This document shows positions 16,655 through 27,300 of a stretch of 64,000 nt of DNA, piece after piece. Below the pieces are notes generated by a model. The model was given only the letters and a program-made list of their open reading frames with translations. It did not search any database and was not told the origin of the DNA. The stretch spans positions 124,001 through 188,000 of the forward strand of contig NZ_CP073100.1 of NCBI RefSeq assembly GCF_018137965.1, written 5' to 3'. Numbering within the stretch: the stretch's first letter is position 1; the number at the start of each line of letters is the position of its first letter. The stretch comes from Luteolibacter ambystomatis. Lineage in GTDB: Bacteria > Verrucomicrobiota > Verrucomicrobiia > Verrucomicrobiales > Akkermansiaceae. A program made the translations under genes and the position numbers.

Positions 16655-17842
16655 ATGTCCGGTATCAATATCGCCATCGTGGGCCTCGGCTTCGGAGCCG
16701 AGTTCATTCCGATCTACCAGCGCCACAAGGACGCGAACATGTATGCCATCTGCCAGCGGACCCAGTCCAAGCTGGATGAGGTGGGCGACAAGTTCGGCAT
16801 CGAAAAGCGCTACACCAGCTACGATGAGTTGTTGGAGGATCCGGACGTTCACGCCGTTCACATCAACTCGCCGATCCCCGACCACGCGGCGCAGACGATC
16901 AAGGCTCTGAAGGCCGGCAAGCACGTGGCCTGCACCGTGCCGATGGCGACCAGCGTGGAGGACTGCCGCCAGATCGTGCAGCTCATCAAGGAGACCGGCT
17001 TGAAGTACATGATGATGGAGACCGTGGTCTATGCCCGCGAGTTCCTGTTCATGAAGGAGCTCTACGACAAGGGCGAGCTCGGCAAGGTCCAGTTCATCAA
17101 GGCTTCCCACCAGCAGGATATGGATGGTTGGCCGGGTTACTGGCCGGGTCTTCCGCCGATGCACTACGCCACCCATTGCGTGGGTCCGGTGCTCGGTCTG
17201 ACCCGCGGCGAGGCGGAGTATGTTTCCTGTTTCGGCTCCGGTACGATTCGCGAGGAGATGCACTCCTGCTATGGCTCTCCGTTCGCCGTGGAGACCTGCC
17301 ACATCAAGTTCAAGGACAGCGATCTTTCCGCTCAGGTCTATCGTTCGCTTTTCGATGTCGCCCGCCAGTACCGCGAGTCCATCGAGGTCTATGGCTCGAA
17401 GAAGTCCGTGGAATGGCCGCTCATCGAGCACGAACCGCTGGTGATGCACACCGCGAAGCTGCCGGAGCCGGAGATTCCATCCCGCGTTGAGACACCGGAC
17501 TTCGCCCACTATCTGCCGGAGGAAATCCAGCTCTTCACCAAGGGCGGCGTTTACGGTGGTGATACCGGTGAGGATCACCTTTCCTTCACGCAGGGTGCCG
17601 GCCATGGTGGTTCCCACCCGCACCTCGTCCACCAGTTCGTGAACATGCTGAAGACCGGCAAGGATTCCTATCCGAATGCCATCGAAAGCGCGAACATCAC
17701 CTGCACCGGCATCCTCGCCCATGAGTCCGCGCTCAAAGGCGGTGAACTGATCCGTCTGCCGGAGTGGTCGTTCCGTTCCCCGGGCACCAATGGTGCGGCC
17801 AAGGGTGCGGGACACGCCCACGCCGTTCCGGCTTCCGTTTGA
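16655..17842 (+). CDS. Gfo/Idh/MocA-family NAD(P)-dependent oxidoreductase
   Basis: 395 residues. The Rossmann domain opens with IAIVGLGFGAEFIP, and the family strand DVHAVHINSPIPDH....ALKAGKHVACTVPMA follows. The usual EKP catalytic motif is replaced by TVP, which occurs in some branches of the family. The C-terminal substrate domain contains HQQDMDGWPGYWPGLPPMHYATHCVGPVLGL, with the catalytic HxxxH-type histidines. It likely oxidises a sugar or cyclitol, or equilibrates a keto intermediate with the upstream epimerase. It shares that operon (12-bp gap). Its stop is 9 bp from the stop of the convergent hydrolase gene. Confidence 0.9.
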   Translation: MSGINIAIVGLGFGAEFIPIYQRHKDANMYAICQRTQSKLDEVGDKFGIEKRYTSYDELLEDPDVHAVHINSPIPDHAAQTIKALKAGKHVACTVPMATSVEDCRQIVQLIKETGLKYMMMETVVYAREFLFMKELYDKGELGKVQFIKASHQQDMDGWPGYWPGLPPMHYATHCVGPVLGLTRGEAEYVSCFGSGTIREEMHSCYGSPFAVETCHIKFKDSDLSAQVYRSLFDVARQYRESIEVYGSKKSVEWPLIEHEPLVMHTAKLPEPEIPSRVETPDFAHYLPEEIQLFTKGGVYGGDTGEDHLSFTQGAGHGGSHPHLVHQFVNMLKTGKDSYPNAIESANITCTGILAHESALKGGELIRLPEWSFRSPGTNGAAKGAGHAHAVPASV

Positions 17843-17851
17843 TTTTCCGGG

Positions 17852-19123
17852 TTAACGCGTGCCTGCGGGTTCTTCATACGGGCCGGATTCCCGGAGGAAG
17901 AATCCCGCAAGAGTGGAGGCGATCGTGTGGTGGATTTCCACCGCCGGTCGCCTTCCTGCTTTGGCGAGGCGGGGGATGGGGCAGAGGAAGACGCGGTCGG
18001 TGAAAGACTCATGGCGTGTGCCGTCCATTTCGAGTCGTTGGCAGCTGGGGGCTTTGGCGGCTTCCAAGGTGAGTTCCTCGGAGCGCCGGATCAGGGATTG
18101 CTCCGGTGTCTCCCCGGCTGCGGCCGGTTGCTTGAGCCATGTGGGGATCTCGTCATCGAAATAGAGGAACGGTCCTTTGGAGCGGCCCGTATCAAGAACG
18201 AGTCCATCTTCATTGGCTCCCGTTTGAAACCACGGATCATTCGCGCAAAGACGGATGGCCGTGGTGCCTCCGAATGAGAACCCGAACACGCCGCCATGAT
18301 CGAGCCGCAGGCGGCCCTGCCATTCCGGAACGAGATTGGCCGCAAGTGCCTTTCTCACGCGCGCCAGATCATTCGCCCGCTCCATCATGCAGCGTTCGGC
18401 CTCGGCTTTGAAGGTGGCGACGGCTTGATCGGAAGAAAGATCCGGTGGGGAGATCAACCTGCCGGCTGTTCTCGAACCATCGGCGTAGCGGATCGTCGAA
18501 GCCTGGCCCGGATGATCGACGGCAATCACGACGAAGCCGTTGTTCGCCAGAAACTCCACTTGGGCGACGTTTTCCGCACGATGGCCCATCCACGCATGTT
18601 CGTAAAAAAGGATGGGGAACGGGCGGGGGAGCTTGATCAAAGGGACATTGCTCCAGGAGCGGGAGGAGGCCTTCCCGAGCCGATGGAATGGGAAGGATGG
18701 AGCAAGAGCCGGGTCCGGCAACCATGGGGCCAACTCCCTCCCGGAACTTTCCGCCGGGTACCAGACCTGGAAGCACAACTTCGGGGCATCTCCTTCGGCG
18801 GGTATTTCGAAAATCCTCGTGCCCACCTTGTGAGGGCCGCGCAAGGGAGGCATGGATGGCTCGGGAAACAGCCAGCAGAGTCCCGCGCCAGTGGTCAGCA
18901 GGGTCAGGGCGGCTGCAATTTTCCATTTGGAAGGAAACTTGAACAGCGGGAGGAGAGTCGCAGCGAGAGGAGGCAGGAGAAACGCCCCGGCGCTTCCTGT
19001 TTTTAGAACGACAAGGATCGCGATGGTTCCGGGGAGGGTCCACTTCCAGCCCCGTTTCATTGCGATTCCGATGGAGATCGCAGCCATCAGGCAGGCCGAC
19101 CATTCAGGCCAAGGGAAGTTCAC
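17852..19123 (-). CDS. Membrane-anchored alpha/beta hydrolase (PAF-acetylhydrolase/lipase-like)
   Basis: 423 residues. The first about 85 residues hold three to four hydrophobic segments, so it is anchored in the inner membrane; the hydrolase part (about 100-420) follows. The nucleophile elbow is GVFGFSFGGTTAI (G-x-S-x-G with the FSFGG core), preceded by a large loop and the oxyanion strand FVVIAVDHPGQAS. It resembles platelet-activating-factor acetylhydrolase/PET-hydrolase-like dienelactone hydrolases (LCFQVWYPAE). Substrate probably an ester; not determinable. A late His in GTRHESFTDR could complete the triad. It is monocistronic and convergent with the oxidoreductase. Confidence 0.78.
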   Translation of the reverse strand: MNFPWPEWSACLMAAISIGIAMKRGWKWTLPGTIAILVVLKTGSAGAFLLPPLAATLLPLFKFPSKWKIAAALTLLTTGAGLCWLFPEPSMPPLRGPHKVGTRIFEIPAEGDAPKLCFQVWYPAESSGRELAPWLPDPALAPSFPFHRLGKASSRSWSNVPLIKLPRPFPILFYEHAWMGHRAENVAQVEFLANNGFVVIAVDHPGQASTIRYADGSRTAGRLISPPDLSSDQAVATFKAEAERCMMERANDLARVRKALAANLVPEWQGRLRLDHGGVFGFSFGGTTAIRLCANDPWFQTGANEDGLVLDTGRSKGPFLYFDDEIPTWLKQPAAAGETPEQSLIRRSEELTLEAAKAPSCQRLEMDGTRHESFTDRVFLCPIPRLAKAGRRPAVEIHHTIASTLAGFFLRESGPYEEPAGTR

Positions 19124-19312
19124 AGGCTTTTGCTAACAAGTTCAAAGCCCTCCCTCAAACGCATTCCCGTGACGTTGTTTGGATTTACTCCAATGTTTGA
19201 TCGTGTTCGCGGGAAACGCGCGGCGTTCGGTCAAAAATTCAACCGTAGCCCGATGTTGGCTAGAACTCCCGGACCCGGGGCGTAGCTTGCTTCGAATCCG
19301 TTTGTCCGTCTT

Positions 19313-20269
19313 ATGAAGATCCGTCCGCTTGTTCTCGCCGCCCTTGCGGCCTTCACTCCCGTCGTCCGGGCTGCCGATGCCGCGGTTGAAACCGCTCCGG
19401 CTGAAACCGAAAAGCTGCCCGGCCTGCCATGGCATATGGTGAATCTCTGGTGGCATACCAAGGGCGAGGTGCGGGATTTTTCGGAGTTTTCCGTGGATAT
19501 CGATATCTCCACGGACATTCCCGCGGACCAGTACAATCTCTACATCTCTCCATTCTGCGGTTCCATCAATGGCTCCATGATCTACGGCGGCATCCAGACG
19601 AATTGCAACGGCTGGGATGCCATGCAGCCCGGAGATCACAAGCGGCTTCACGGCGGCCACGGTTTCATTTTTTCACGCTGGAGTGACAAGCCGGATCTCA
19701 CGCTTGCGGACGTGCGTGCCACGCCGGGAGGTTTTGTCGAGGCCGCGGACTATGAGGGGAATTTCGTTTCAGGCCGCCGTCCCTATCCATGGACTGCAGG
19801 CAAATATACCTTCTCCCTCCGCCGTCTCGATACCCAGATCACGGATGGAAAGCCGTTCACGTGGGTGGGCGCGTTCGTTCACGAACATGCCACCCACAAG
19901 GACGTCTTCGTGAACGCCCTGCGCTTCCCCGGAGACAAGCTCGTTCACAATGGCAGGAATGCCGCCTTCCTCGAATTCTATTCCACGGAGAAACTCCACA
20001 AGCGTCCGGACATCGCCGCCCTGCCACCGCTGGAGGTGAAGTTTTCCAATCTCCGCTTCAATGGTGCTCCCGCGGATCTCAGCAAGGTGGACACGGCCTT
20101 CATCCGCCAGCAGATGAAACGCTCCGATGGCCTCGGTGCGCCGATCTCTCCGAACCTGATGCGGGTTTCCTCGTCGGAAGACGGACGGGAGATCACCTGC
20201 CGCCTGCAGAACAAGATTTTCCCGGATGCCGAGGAGCCGAACCGGACGCTCTGGCCGGTGAAGAAATAA
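19313..20269 (+). CDS. Secreted protein of unknown function
   Basis: 318 residues with a signal peptide (about 1-20, cut after RAA). I do not recognise the family with certainty. The body has aromatic-rich segments (WHMVNLWWHTKG, YNLYISPFCGSINGSMIYGGIQTNC) that recall lectin-like or DUF3472-type secreted proteins, a guess only. A Gly-rich HGGHGFIFSRW segment and a VGAFVHEHATHKDVFVN segment with several His residues follow. No transmembrane helix after the signal. It stands alone, with a good intrinsic terminator 32 bp after the stop and 189 bp of noncoding DNA before it in which I see no clear motif. Confidence 0.75.
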   Translation: MKIRPLVLAALAAFTPVVRAADAAVETAPAETEKLPGLPWHMVNLWWHTKGEVRDFSEFSVDIDISTDIPADQYNLYISPFCGSINGSMIYGGIQTNCNGWDAMQPGDHKRLHGGHGFIFSRWSDKPDLTLADVRATPGGFVEAADYEGNFVSGRRPYPWTAGKYTFSLRRLDTQITDGKPFTWVGAFVHEHATHKDVFVNALRFPGDKLVHNGRNAAFLEFYSTEKLHKRPDIAALPPLEVKFSNLRFNGAPADLSKVDTAFIRQQMKRSDGLGAPISPNLMRVSSSEDGREITCRLQNKIFPDAEEPNRTLWPVKK

Positions 20270-20301
20270 CACCGCACACGGAGAGGGTTCCTCGAACTAC
20301 T

Positions 20302-20330
20302 GCCGTCGACGTAGATGTCGGCGGCTTTTT
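20302..20330 (+). terminator. Intrinsic terminator after the secreted unknown protein
   Basis: GCCGTCGAC (20302-20310) pairs with GTCGGCGGC (20317-20325) with one G-U wobble around a 6-nt loop and is followed at once by five Ts. Located 32 bp past the stop codon. Confidence 0.75.
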
Positions 20331-20414
20331 CGTGCACATTGCACGTGATGTCCGGGAATCCCGCATGATCGCGTATGTTAGATTCGATCCATGGCTATTG
20401 ACAGGTTGCGGATA

Positions 20415-20462
20415 ATAGTTAAACGATCTTAACTATAAATAGTGGCTAACGGATAGTATCCG
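20415..20462 (+). promoter_or_regulatory. Two palindromes in an AT-rich promoter-like segment
   Basis: ATAGTTAA-ACGATC-TTAACTAT (20415-20436) and CGGATA-G-TATCCG (20450-20462) are perfect inverted repeats, 13 bp apart, in the only AT-rich stretch of the gap. TATAAA occurs at 20434-20439. They lie 130-180 bp upstream of the 992-residue gene. They probably are operators or promoter parts; the exact -35/-10 pair is not clear. Confidence 0.45.
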
Positions 20463-20592
20463 CCCCCGGCCCGCCCCCCAATGATGGATTGCAGCGGTTT
20501 TTCCGCGCTTTCGTGCCCTCCCCCCAGGAATCGGCAGAAGGCGTGGAAAACCGCGGAATTCGTGATGGAAACCCCCATAGGAACTACCCCCG

Positions 20593-23571
20593 ATGATATT
20601 CTTCAAACGAACCGCCTTGTTGTCCCTTTGTATGGGATTCGCGGCCGCTGGTCTGGCCCAGATCGCGGCTGCGGCACCGGAAATCAAGGTCACCGGCAAT
20701 TCGGTGACGATCAACAACAACGACCTGACCCCGTCCTCCGTGGATGGCACCGACTTTGGTTCCGTGGCGCTCGGCAGTTCGCCACAGACCCGGGTGTTTT
20801 ACATCTACAATGACGGTAGTACTCCGTTGACGATTTCCTCGCTCACGGTTTCCGGTGCGGCGTTCAGCCTTACGATCTCGGCGTCCAGCACCGTGGCCGC
20901 GGGCGGAGCATCCAGTTTCGAAGTCAGCTACCAACCGACCGCCGCGGGCCTTCAGACCGGTACCGTGACGATCGGCAACAATGACTCCGACGAGGGTACG
21001 ACCACCTTCTCCATCCAGGGCTTCGGTCTCGCGCCAAAGGCCCGCGTCGCGGGGAAGGGGACCACGATCGCGAACAACGACACGACGCCGTCCACCGACG
21101 ACAATACGGACTTCGGCTCTCTGACCGTCGGCAGCGACATCTCGCGTTCCTTCTCCCTCTACAACGATGGAGATGCCCTGCTGGTCGTCAGCAGCATCCA
21201 GGTCAGCGGCACTTCCTTCACGCTCGATGGCGGCTTTGCCGGTTCGATCGCTCCCGGTGGCACGCAGACCTTCGGTGTGAAATTCGCGCCCACCGCCGCG
21301 GGCACTACGACCGGTACGGTTTCGGTTTCCACCAACGATCCGAATGGCGCGACCTACAGCTTCCAGGTGAAGGGCCTCGCCACCCAGCCGGAGATTGATG
21401 TGCTGGGCAACAGCCTCTCCATCGCCAGCGGCGACACCACCCCGGCATCCGCTGATGGCACGCTTTTCGCCACGATCTCGAATGGTTTCCCCGGCGGCGT
21501 GTCCCACTTCACCGTGAAGAACACCGGCAGCGGCAATCTGCTGCTGCGCTCCATCTCGCTTTCGGACAGCACCAACTTCACCGCGGACTTCACCGGCAGC
21601 CCCGCTCCGATCGTGGCTCCGGGCGGTACCGCCGAGCTGAACCTGCACTACATCCCGAAGTCGGCGGGCACCCACACCACCATCATCACCATCCAGAACA
21701 ACGACCTTGATGAAGGCTCCTACACCTTCACCGCACAGGGCGCGACTCTCGCTTCTTCGATGGACTTCGGTGGCGTGACCAATGGTGATACGACTCCCGA
21801 TTCGTCCGACAAGACCGCTTTCGGCAATGCCTTCGTCGGTGGCACTCCGGTGACCCACAACTTCAACGTCACCAACGCCGGTCCCGGCGTGTTGCTCATC
21901 ACCTCGGTGGACATCAGCCCTGACACCCACTTCTCCTTCACCGGCACTCTGCCGGCGACGATTCCCGCCGGTGGTTCGCTCCAGGTGCCCATCGTGTTTT
22001 CTCCGCAGGCGATGGGCCTTCACACCGCGCTGGTCACGGTGCGCACCAATGACACCAGTCGCGATCCCTTCACGTTCCAAGTCAACGGTACCGGCCTTCA
22101 GCGCAGCCTGATCATCGGCGCGGCGGGCAATGTCATCGTGAATGGCGATGCCACTCCCACCACAACGGACGGCACGGACTACGGCTCGATTGCCGTGGAT
22201 GGCAGCCAGCTCGATCACACCTGGCCGCTGCGCAACAATGGTAACGTGCCGCTCTCGATCACGTCCGTTACTTCCAGTCTCTCCTCCGATTTCACCATCG
22301 TGGCTCCGCAATCCGGAGACATCGAGGCTGGTGGCTCCGTGAACCTCATCGTGCGCTTCAATCCCTCCGTCATCGGCGCCCGCACCACGGTGATCACGGT
22401 AAACAGCAATGATCCCGCTTCTCCCTATTCGTTCACCGTTACCGGCCGTGGCGCGCCGCGCATCGGCCAGCCGATTGATGATCCGGAAGGTCCGGTCATC
22501 ATCGAGTGCCCGTTCGATCCCACCTTGGCCGGAGACTTCACCGGCACCATCATCGAGGATGACGGTCACGGCAATCCCGGCGACACGATCCGCGGTGGCT
22601 TCGACAGCTTCAAGCTGACATCCAAGGGCGGCTTTACCGCGAAGGGCAATGTCGACGGCCTGGACATCACGCTCAAGGGCACCCTCAACCCGGATGGCTC
22701 CTACGAAGGAACGACCAAGCTTTCCGATGGCAGCACCGCTGTCATCAAGTTCCGCACCTACCAGGGTAGTGATGGGTCGAACCGCATCATCGGCACGCTC
22801 GTTCACAATGGCGAGACGCTGCACATCGATGTGATCCGCTCCGGCGCGGTCGCCCTGCCCGCATCCCTCACCGGTGCCTATACCATGATCATCCCGGGCA
22901 ATGACGCGGCTCCGCCGACCGAGCCGCATGGTGATGGCATCGGCTTCCTCACCGTCCGCATCGATGGTTCGGTGCGCTGCCAGTACATCATGGGGGATGG
23001 CATCACCTCCACCCGCTCCACCAAGGTCAGCCCGCGCTACGTCTGGCAGTTCCAGTTCCCGATCAGCGGCGGATGGAAGAAGGGCTACGTTGCCGGCCGC
23101 ATGACTTTCCGTGATGTGCCGGGAGTCAGTGACTTCGATGGCTCGGTGTTCTGGAAGAAGTATCCGACGAACAACAGCAACGACTACTATCCGGGCGGCT
23201 TCGCGGTAACCCGCAACTGCGTGGGCGCGAAATACACCGCTCCGGCCAAAGGCCAGTCCGCCATGCCCGGCATTGTGGCGGGCACGGACAACGCCGAGTT
23301 CAAGATCGGTGCCGCTGCGGAAGGCGTGCCAGCCCAATCGCTGTTCTTCACCTGGGGCTTGGATGACAAGATCAAGTCCGGCACCAGTCCGAAGCTCGAT
23401 CTCCGGGTGGTCCGGAACACCGGCAGCATCTCCGGCACCTACACGGATGCCATCAGCCGCTCGAAGGTCCGCGTCTATGGCGCGATCCTGCAGAAACAGC
23501 GGCTTGTCGGCGGCCTCTTCAAGGGCTACCAGATCACCGGCTTCGTGACCATGGCTCCGAAGGCGAACTGA
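20593..23571 (+). CDS. Large secreted protein with five choice-of-anchor-D (ASH-like) repeats
   Basis: 992 residues with a signal peptide (about 1-28). Five repeats of about 115 residues run from residue 30 to about 620. Each begins with a core like I-x-V-x-G-N....N-x-D-x-TP....DGTDFGS and ends with NDP/NDD-x-x-YSFxVxG, the choice-of-anchor-D/abnormal-spindle-like Ig fold. Repeat cores start near 30, 146, 263, 386 and 501. The last 350 residues (from PFDPTLAGDFTGT) form a separate beta-rich domain with FDSFKLTSKGGFTAKGNVDG and no obvious sorting tail. It is probably extracellular, an adhesin or matrix protein. The following small membrane protein begins 10 nt after its stop and may assist it. 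Confidence 0.85.
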   Translation: MIFFKRTALLSLCMGFAAAGLAQIAAAAPEIKVTGNSVTINNNDLTPSSVDGTDFGSVALGSSPQTRVFYIYNDGSTPLTISSLTVSGAAFSLTISASSTVAAGGASSFEVSYQPTAAGLQTGTVTIGNNDSDEGTTTFSIQGFGLAPKARVAGKGTTIANNDTTPSTDDNTDFGSLTVGSDISRSFSLYNDGDALLVVSSIQVSGTSFTLDGGFAGSIAPGGTQTFGVKFAPTAAGTTTGTVSVSTNDPNGATYSFQVKGLATQPEIDVLGNSLSIASGDTTPASADGTLFATISNGFPGGVSHFTVKNTGSGNLLLRSISLSDSTNFTADFTGSPAPIVAPGGTAELNLHYIPKSAGTHTTIITIQNNDLDEGSYTFTAQGATLASSMDFGGVTNGDTTPDSSDKTAFGNAFVGGTPVTHNFNVTNAGPGVLLITSVDISPDTHFSFTGTLPATIPAGGSLQVPIVFSPQAMGLHTALVTVRTNDTSRDPFTFQVNGTGLQRSLIIGAAGNVIVNGDATPTTTDGTDYGSIAVDGSQLDHTWPLRNNGNVPLSITSVTSSLSSDFTIVAPQSGDIEAGGSVNLIVRFNPSVIGARTTVITVNSNDPASPYSFTVTGRGAPRIGQPIDDPEGPVIIECPFDPTLAGDFTGTIIEDDGHGNPGDTIRGGFDSFKLTSKGGFTAKGNVDGLDITLKGTLNPDGSYEGTTKLSDGSTAVIKFRTYQGSDGSNRIIGTLVHNGETLHIDVIRSGAVALPASLTGAYTMIIPGNDAAPPTEPHGDGIGFLTVRIDGSVRCQYIMGDGITSTRSTKVSPRYVWQFQFPISGGWKKGYVAGRMTFRDVPGVSDFDGSVFWKKYPTNNSNDYYPGGFAVTRNCVGAKYTAPAKGQSAMPGIVAGTDNAEFKIGAAAEGVPAQSLFFTWGLDDKIKSGTSPKLDLRVVRNTGSISGTYTDAISRSKVRVYGAILQKQRLVGGLFKGYQITGFVTMAPKAN

Positions 23572-23581
23572 TCTCTCCCGA

Positions 23582-24220
23582 GTGTCCCGTTCCCGGCTCA
23601 TTCTCCTTGTTGCAACGACGGCGCTGTTCATCGGTGCCGTCGTTCTTTTCATGCGTGGCAAGGACGCCGCCGCCAAGGATACCGCAGCGGCCACGGAGCA
23701 AGCCAAGGCCCACGCCACGTCCACCCGTGCCGCGCGGTCCAATCCTTCCACTCCGGAAGGGCCAGCCGCCCGCGATCCGCGTCCGGAACCGGAGCGCACC
23801 TTGGATCAGATCAACGCTTGGTTGGCCGACGATTCCCTGCCGTCCGAACAGGCGGCCAGGAACCTGTGGACCGTCTTCTCCGATGCCCGCCAGACCAAGG
23901 AGGTGCGGCAAGAGGCTCTGGAGCATGCGCTGAACCTCACCACGGACAAGCAGCTCGTTGCTGAATTCATCCAGATCTACGGTCAGCCCGGCTTGTGGTC
24001 CGGCCAGATTGGTGAAACCGCTCTGGACGAACTCTACAACCGGGGCAAGGCGGCAAAGCTTTCCGCCAGCGCCGCATTGCTCGTGCATGCCACCGGCGAA
24101 TTCCGCGACCATATCCGGGAACTGCTGCGCTTTGAGGTGGATGATCCGGAGGCCGACGATGCGACGCTGATCCGGAAAGCACACGAGAAGCTCACCGCTC
24201 AGCCACAATCCGGACAATAA
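23582..24220 (+). CDS. Single-pass membrane protein of unknown function
   Basis: 212 residues from a GTG at 23582, 10 nt after the previous stop, so co-translated with the large repeat protein. One N-terminal membrane helix (5-24, LILLVATTALFIGAVVLFM) precedes an Ala/Arg/Pro-rich linker (25-65) and a helical, charged domain (LDQINAWLADDSLPSEQAARNLW onward) without recognisable motif. The helical part resembles alpha-solenoid repeats. The domain faces the periplasm if the positive-inside rule holds (MSRSR start). Function unknown; the gene context suggests it works with the upstream secreted protein. Confidence 0.75.
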   Translation: MSRSRLILLVATTALFIGAVVLFMRGKDAAAKDTAAATEQAKAHATSTRAARSNPSTPEGPAARDPRPEPERTLDQINAWLADDSLPSEQAARNLWTVFSDARQTKEVRQEALEHALNLTTDKQLVAEFIQIYGQPGLWSGQIGETALDELYNRGKAAKLSASAALLVHATGEFRDHIRELLRFEVDDPEADDATLIRKAHEKLTAQPQSGQ

Positions 24221-24228
24221 TAATCATC

Positions 24229-24249
24229 CTGCGTCTTTTTTAGGCGCAG
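24229..24249 (+). terminator. Weak terminator-like hairpin
   Basis: CTGCGTC (24229-24235) pairs with GGCGCAG (24243-24249) with one G-U wobble around a T-rich loop. It follows the stop codon by 9 bp, but no T-run follows it. Confidence 0.35.
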
Positions 24250-24320
24250 ATTGTTGCAAATGTAACAGTTTCGACGCGGATTTTTGTTCCCATTTTTTCT
24301 GGGAGACATAGCTCTGGAGG

Positions 24321-27300
24321 ATGGTCATTGCACTACCCCGTCCCCTCACTATCAGCAGGTTCTGTTGGGTCGCCCTAAGTCTGGGCTGTCTTTTTTCCAG
24401 CAGCTTGCGTGCCCAAACCGGCGGTTTGGACGCTCCTCAATCCGTGGGAGCTTATTTCAATGGCGTTTTTCCCGTGACCTCACCCGGTTCCGCGACCGGT
24501 TGGACCACGGCGAACGCGTTTCCGAACCTCACCTTCGTCGATCCGTTGATGCTGACGGAGATTCCGGGGACCACCAATTTTCTGCTTGTGGGCAAGGATG
24601 GCCGCCTTTGGCGGTTTGCGAACAATCCCGCGGTCACCCAGGCGCAGGTGGTGCTGGCGCTCGATTGGGCGTCCAAAACCCAGACTTCGGAGGACCAGGG
24701 ATTTTACAGCCTCGTCTTTCATCCCCAGTTCGGCCAATCTGGATCGCCTAACGCGAACTACGCCTACGTTTGCTACAATCACAAGCCGGCCCTGACCGGC
24801 GCGGATTCGAACCACTCCTATTGGCGGGTGTCCCGGTTCACCTGGCTGCCTGCTTCCGGCACTCTGGATCCGAACAGTGAGTTCGTGCTCATCAACCAGT
24901 TCGACCCCGACCTGTGGCACAACGGCGGCGCGATGTTCTTCGACAACGACGGTTTCCTGAACATCACCTGCGGCGATGGCGGTGACAGCATCGGTCTCTC
25001 CCAGGCGCTGGCGAACACGCAGAAGATCGACGGCGGCTTTTTCAGCGGCGTGTTCCGCATCGACGTGAATAACGACCCGGCGAAATCCCACGCGATCCGC
25101 CGCCAGCCGACGAACCACGCCTACAAACCCGCCGCGTGGCCGAACAGTTCGACACAGGGCTACGGCATTCCCAATGACAACCCGTGGCTCGACACCCAGG
25201 GCAGCGTGCTGGAGGAGTACAATGCCATCGGCCTCCGCAGCCCCCACACCGCGCACTACGATACGGTCACCGGCGATGTCTGGATCGGTGATGTGGGGGA
25301 GGGCGCGCGCGAGGAGATCACGGTGCTGCCGAAAGGAGGCAACGCCCAGTGGGGCTTCAAGGAAGGAACCATCACCGGGCCGGGGACCAAGCCGACCACG
25401 GTCATCGGCACGGAAGTGGCACCATTCTACGACTATGGTCGTACCATCGGTTCCTGCGTGATCGGCGGCATGCGCTACCGTGGCACGAAGTGGAACACCT
25501 ACTTGGGTGGCAAGGTGCTCTTCGGCGATCACATCCGCGGCAAGGTGTGGACCGCTACGATTGGCGCGGGTGGCGCGGCACCGGTGATCGAGGAAATCAT
25601 CACGGGATTCCACACCGGAGCGAAGGCGGGGCTTGCGAACTTCTGCACGGACAGCACGGGAGAGGTCTATCTGATGGACATCAACGGCACCAATCAGACT
25701 GGCGGCGTGATCCGCAAGCTGGTGCTTCAGGGAGCCTCGGTCGAGCCGCCCGCATTGCTGTCGCAGACGGGGGCGTTTTCCAACCTGTCCACTCTGGCGA
25801 CCGCTCCCGGGTTCGTCCCCTTTGACGTGAACACGCCGCTGTGGTCGGACGGCGCGCACAAGCTGCGCTGGATCATGGTGCCGAACAATGGCTCCCACGA
25901 TACCGCCGCGGAAAAGATCACCTTCAGCGAAAAGGGCAACTGGGTGTTCCCCGCGGGCACGGTGTTGATGAAGCATTTCGAAATGCCGCTGGATGAACGG
26001 AATCCTTCCGTCACGCGGCGCTTGGAAACCCGCTTCATCGTCTGCACCGCGAATGGCGGCAAATACGGCCTGACCTACCGGTGGAATGCCGCAGGCACGG
26101 ACGCGCAACTGCTCACAAGCGGAGAGTCGCTGGACTACGACATCACCCTGAACGATGGCTCGACCGTCCAACGCCGGTGGGATTTCCCGTCACGATCGGA
26201 CTGCGTGTTCTGCCACAACACCACCAGCGGGCAGGCGCTCGGTTTCCGGACCCACCAACTCAACAAGAACTACACCTATCCCGCCACCGGTCGCACGGCC
26301 AACCAGCTCACCACCTTCAATGCGCTGGGAATGTTCGACCGCACGCTGACGGCGGACGAGGTGAAGAACTTCCTGCAATCGAGGGCCATCGATGATGAAA
26401 CGGCGCCGATGGAGCATCGCGTGCGTTCCTACATGGATGCGAACTGTTCCCACTGTCACCAGCCCGGTGGGCTTGTGGATTACTTCGATGCACGGCTCAA
26501 CACGCCGTTCAATTCCCAGGGGCTGATGGACGTGGCGGTGCAGGGTCACTTCACCGATCTGGGAGTGGACGGCCGCTATCTGAAACCCGGTGATCCGAGT
26601 CTCTCCGCCGTGCATCTGCGCATGTCCCACTCCGGGGATGGCGTGGCGATGCCTCCGCTGGCGAAGAACGTGGTGGATGAGGATGCGGTTGCTTTGTTGG
26701 AGAACTATCTTGCCGGCACCACGCCCTCCGAGTTCCAAACCCAGGTGCTGCTCCAGGCACGCTACCTGCGCCTGACCTCCACGGCGGAGGTGAATGGCAA
26801 CCCATGGACCTCGGTGGGCGAGCTTTCGATTCTCGATGACAAGGGCGTGGCGATCCCGACCAACCAGCTTTCGGTGGCAGCGGTGGACAGTGAAGAGACC
26901 GTGGATGAAACCGCCCCCGCCATCCGGGCCATCGATGGTGACGTGAACACCTTCTGGCATACCGGCTACGGCACGGGCGGTATCGCCGCCCTACCCCACT
27001 ACATCACCATCAATCTCGGATCGACCCGGCCTGTTGGCGGGTTCGTCTATGTGCCGCGGCAGGGCAACCAGAACGGCCGCATCAAGAACTACCAGGTCCA
27101 CACCAGCACCGATGGCGTGAACTGGACGCTGATGACTTCCGGCACCTGGCCGAATACGACCGACACCTTCCGTTATGATCAGCTGGCGAACTCGCGCGCG
27201 GCCCGCTGCAATATCGCGGGTCCCACGGGAGTCGTGAACGGTGCCTTTGAAACGACCATCACCTTTGACATGGATGTCACGGACTTCACCGCGGCGGATG

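Larger units (their letters stand above)
20270..20592. other. 323-bp intergenic region with terminator and palindrome-rich promoter
   Basis: No gene is seen. The left part holds the terminator at 20302-20330. The middle is unusually AT-rich for this genome. It has a TTGACA at 20398-20403, a perfect ATAGTTAA/TTAACTAT palindrome (20415-20436) and CGGATA-G-TATCCG (20450-20462). The right part is a GC-rich leader before the start at 20593. Confidence 0.6.

Noticed and set aside
20584..23799. A 1071-residue open frame on the minus strand opposite the ASH-repeat protein
   Set aside because: It is the antisense shadow of a repeat-rich GC-rich gene; the protein has no domain and the plus-strand frame has a signal peptide and clear repeats.
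24480..26171. A 563-residue minus-strand frame opposite the giant fusion
   Set aside because: Shadow of the propeller-cytochrome gene; low complexity and no start context.
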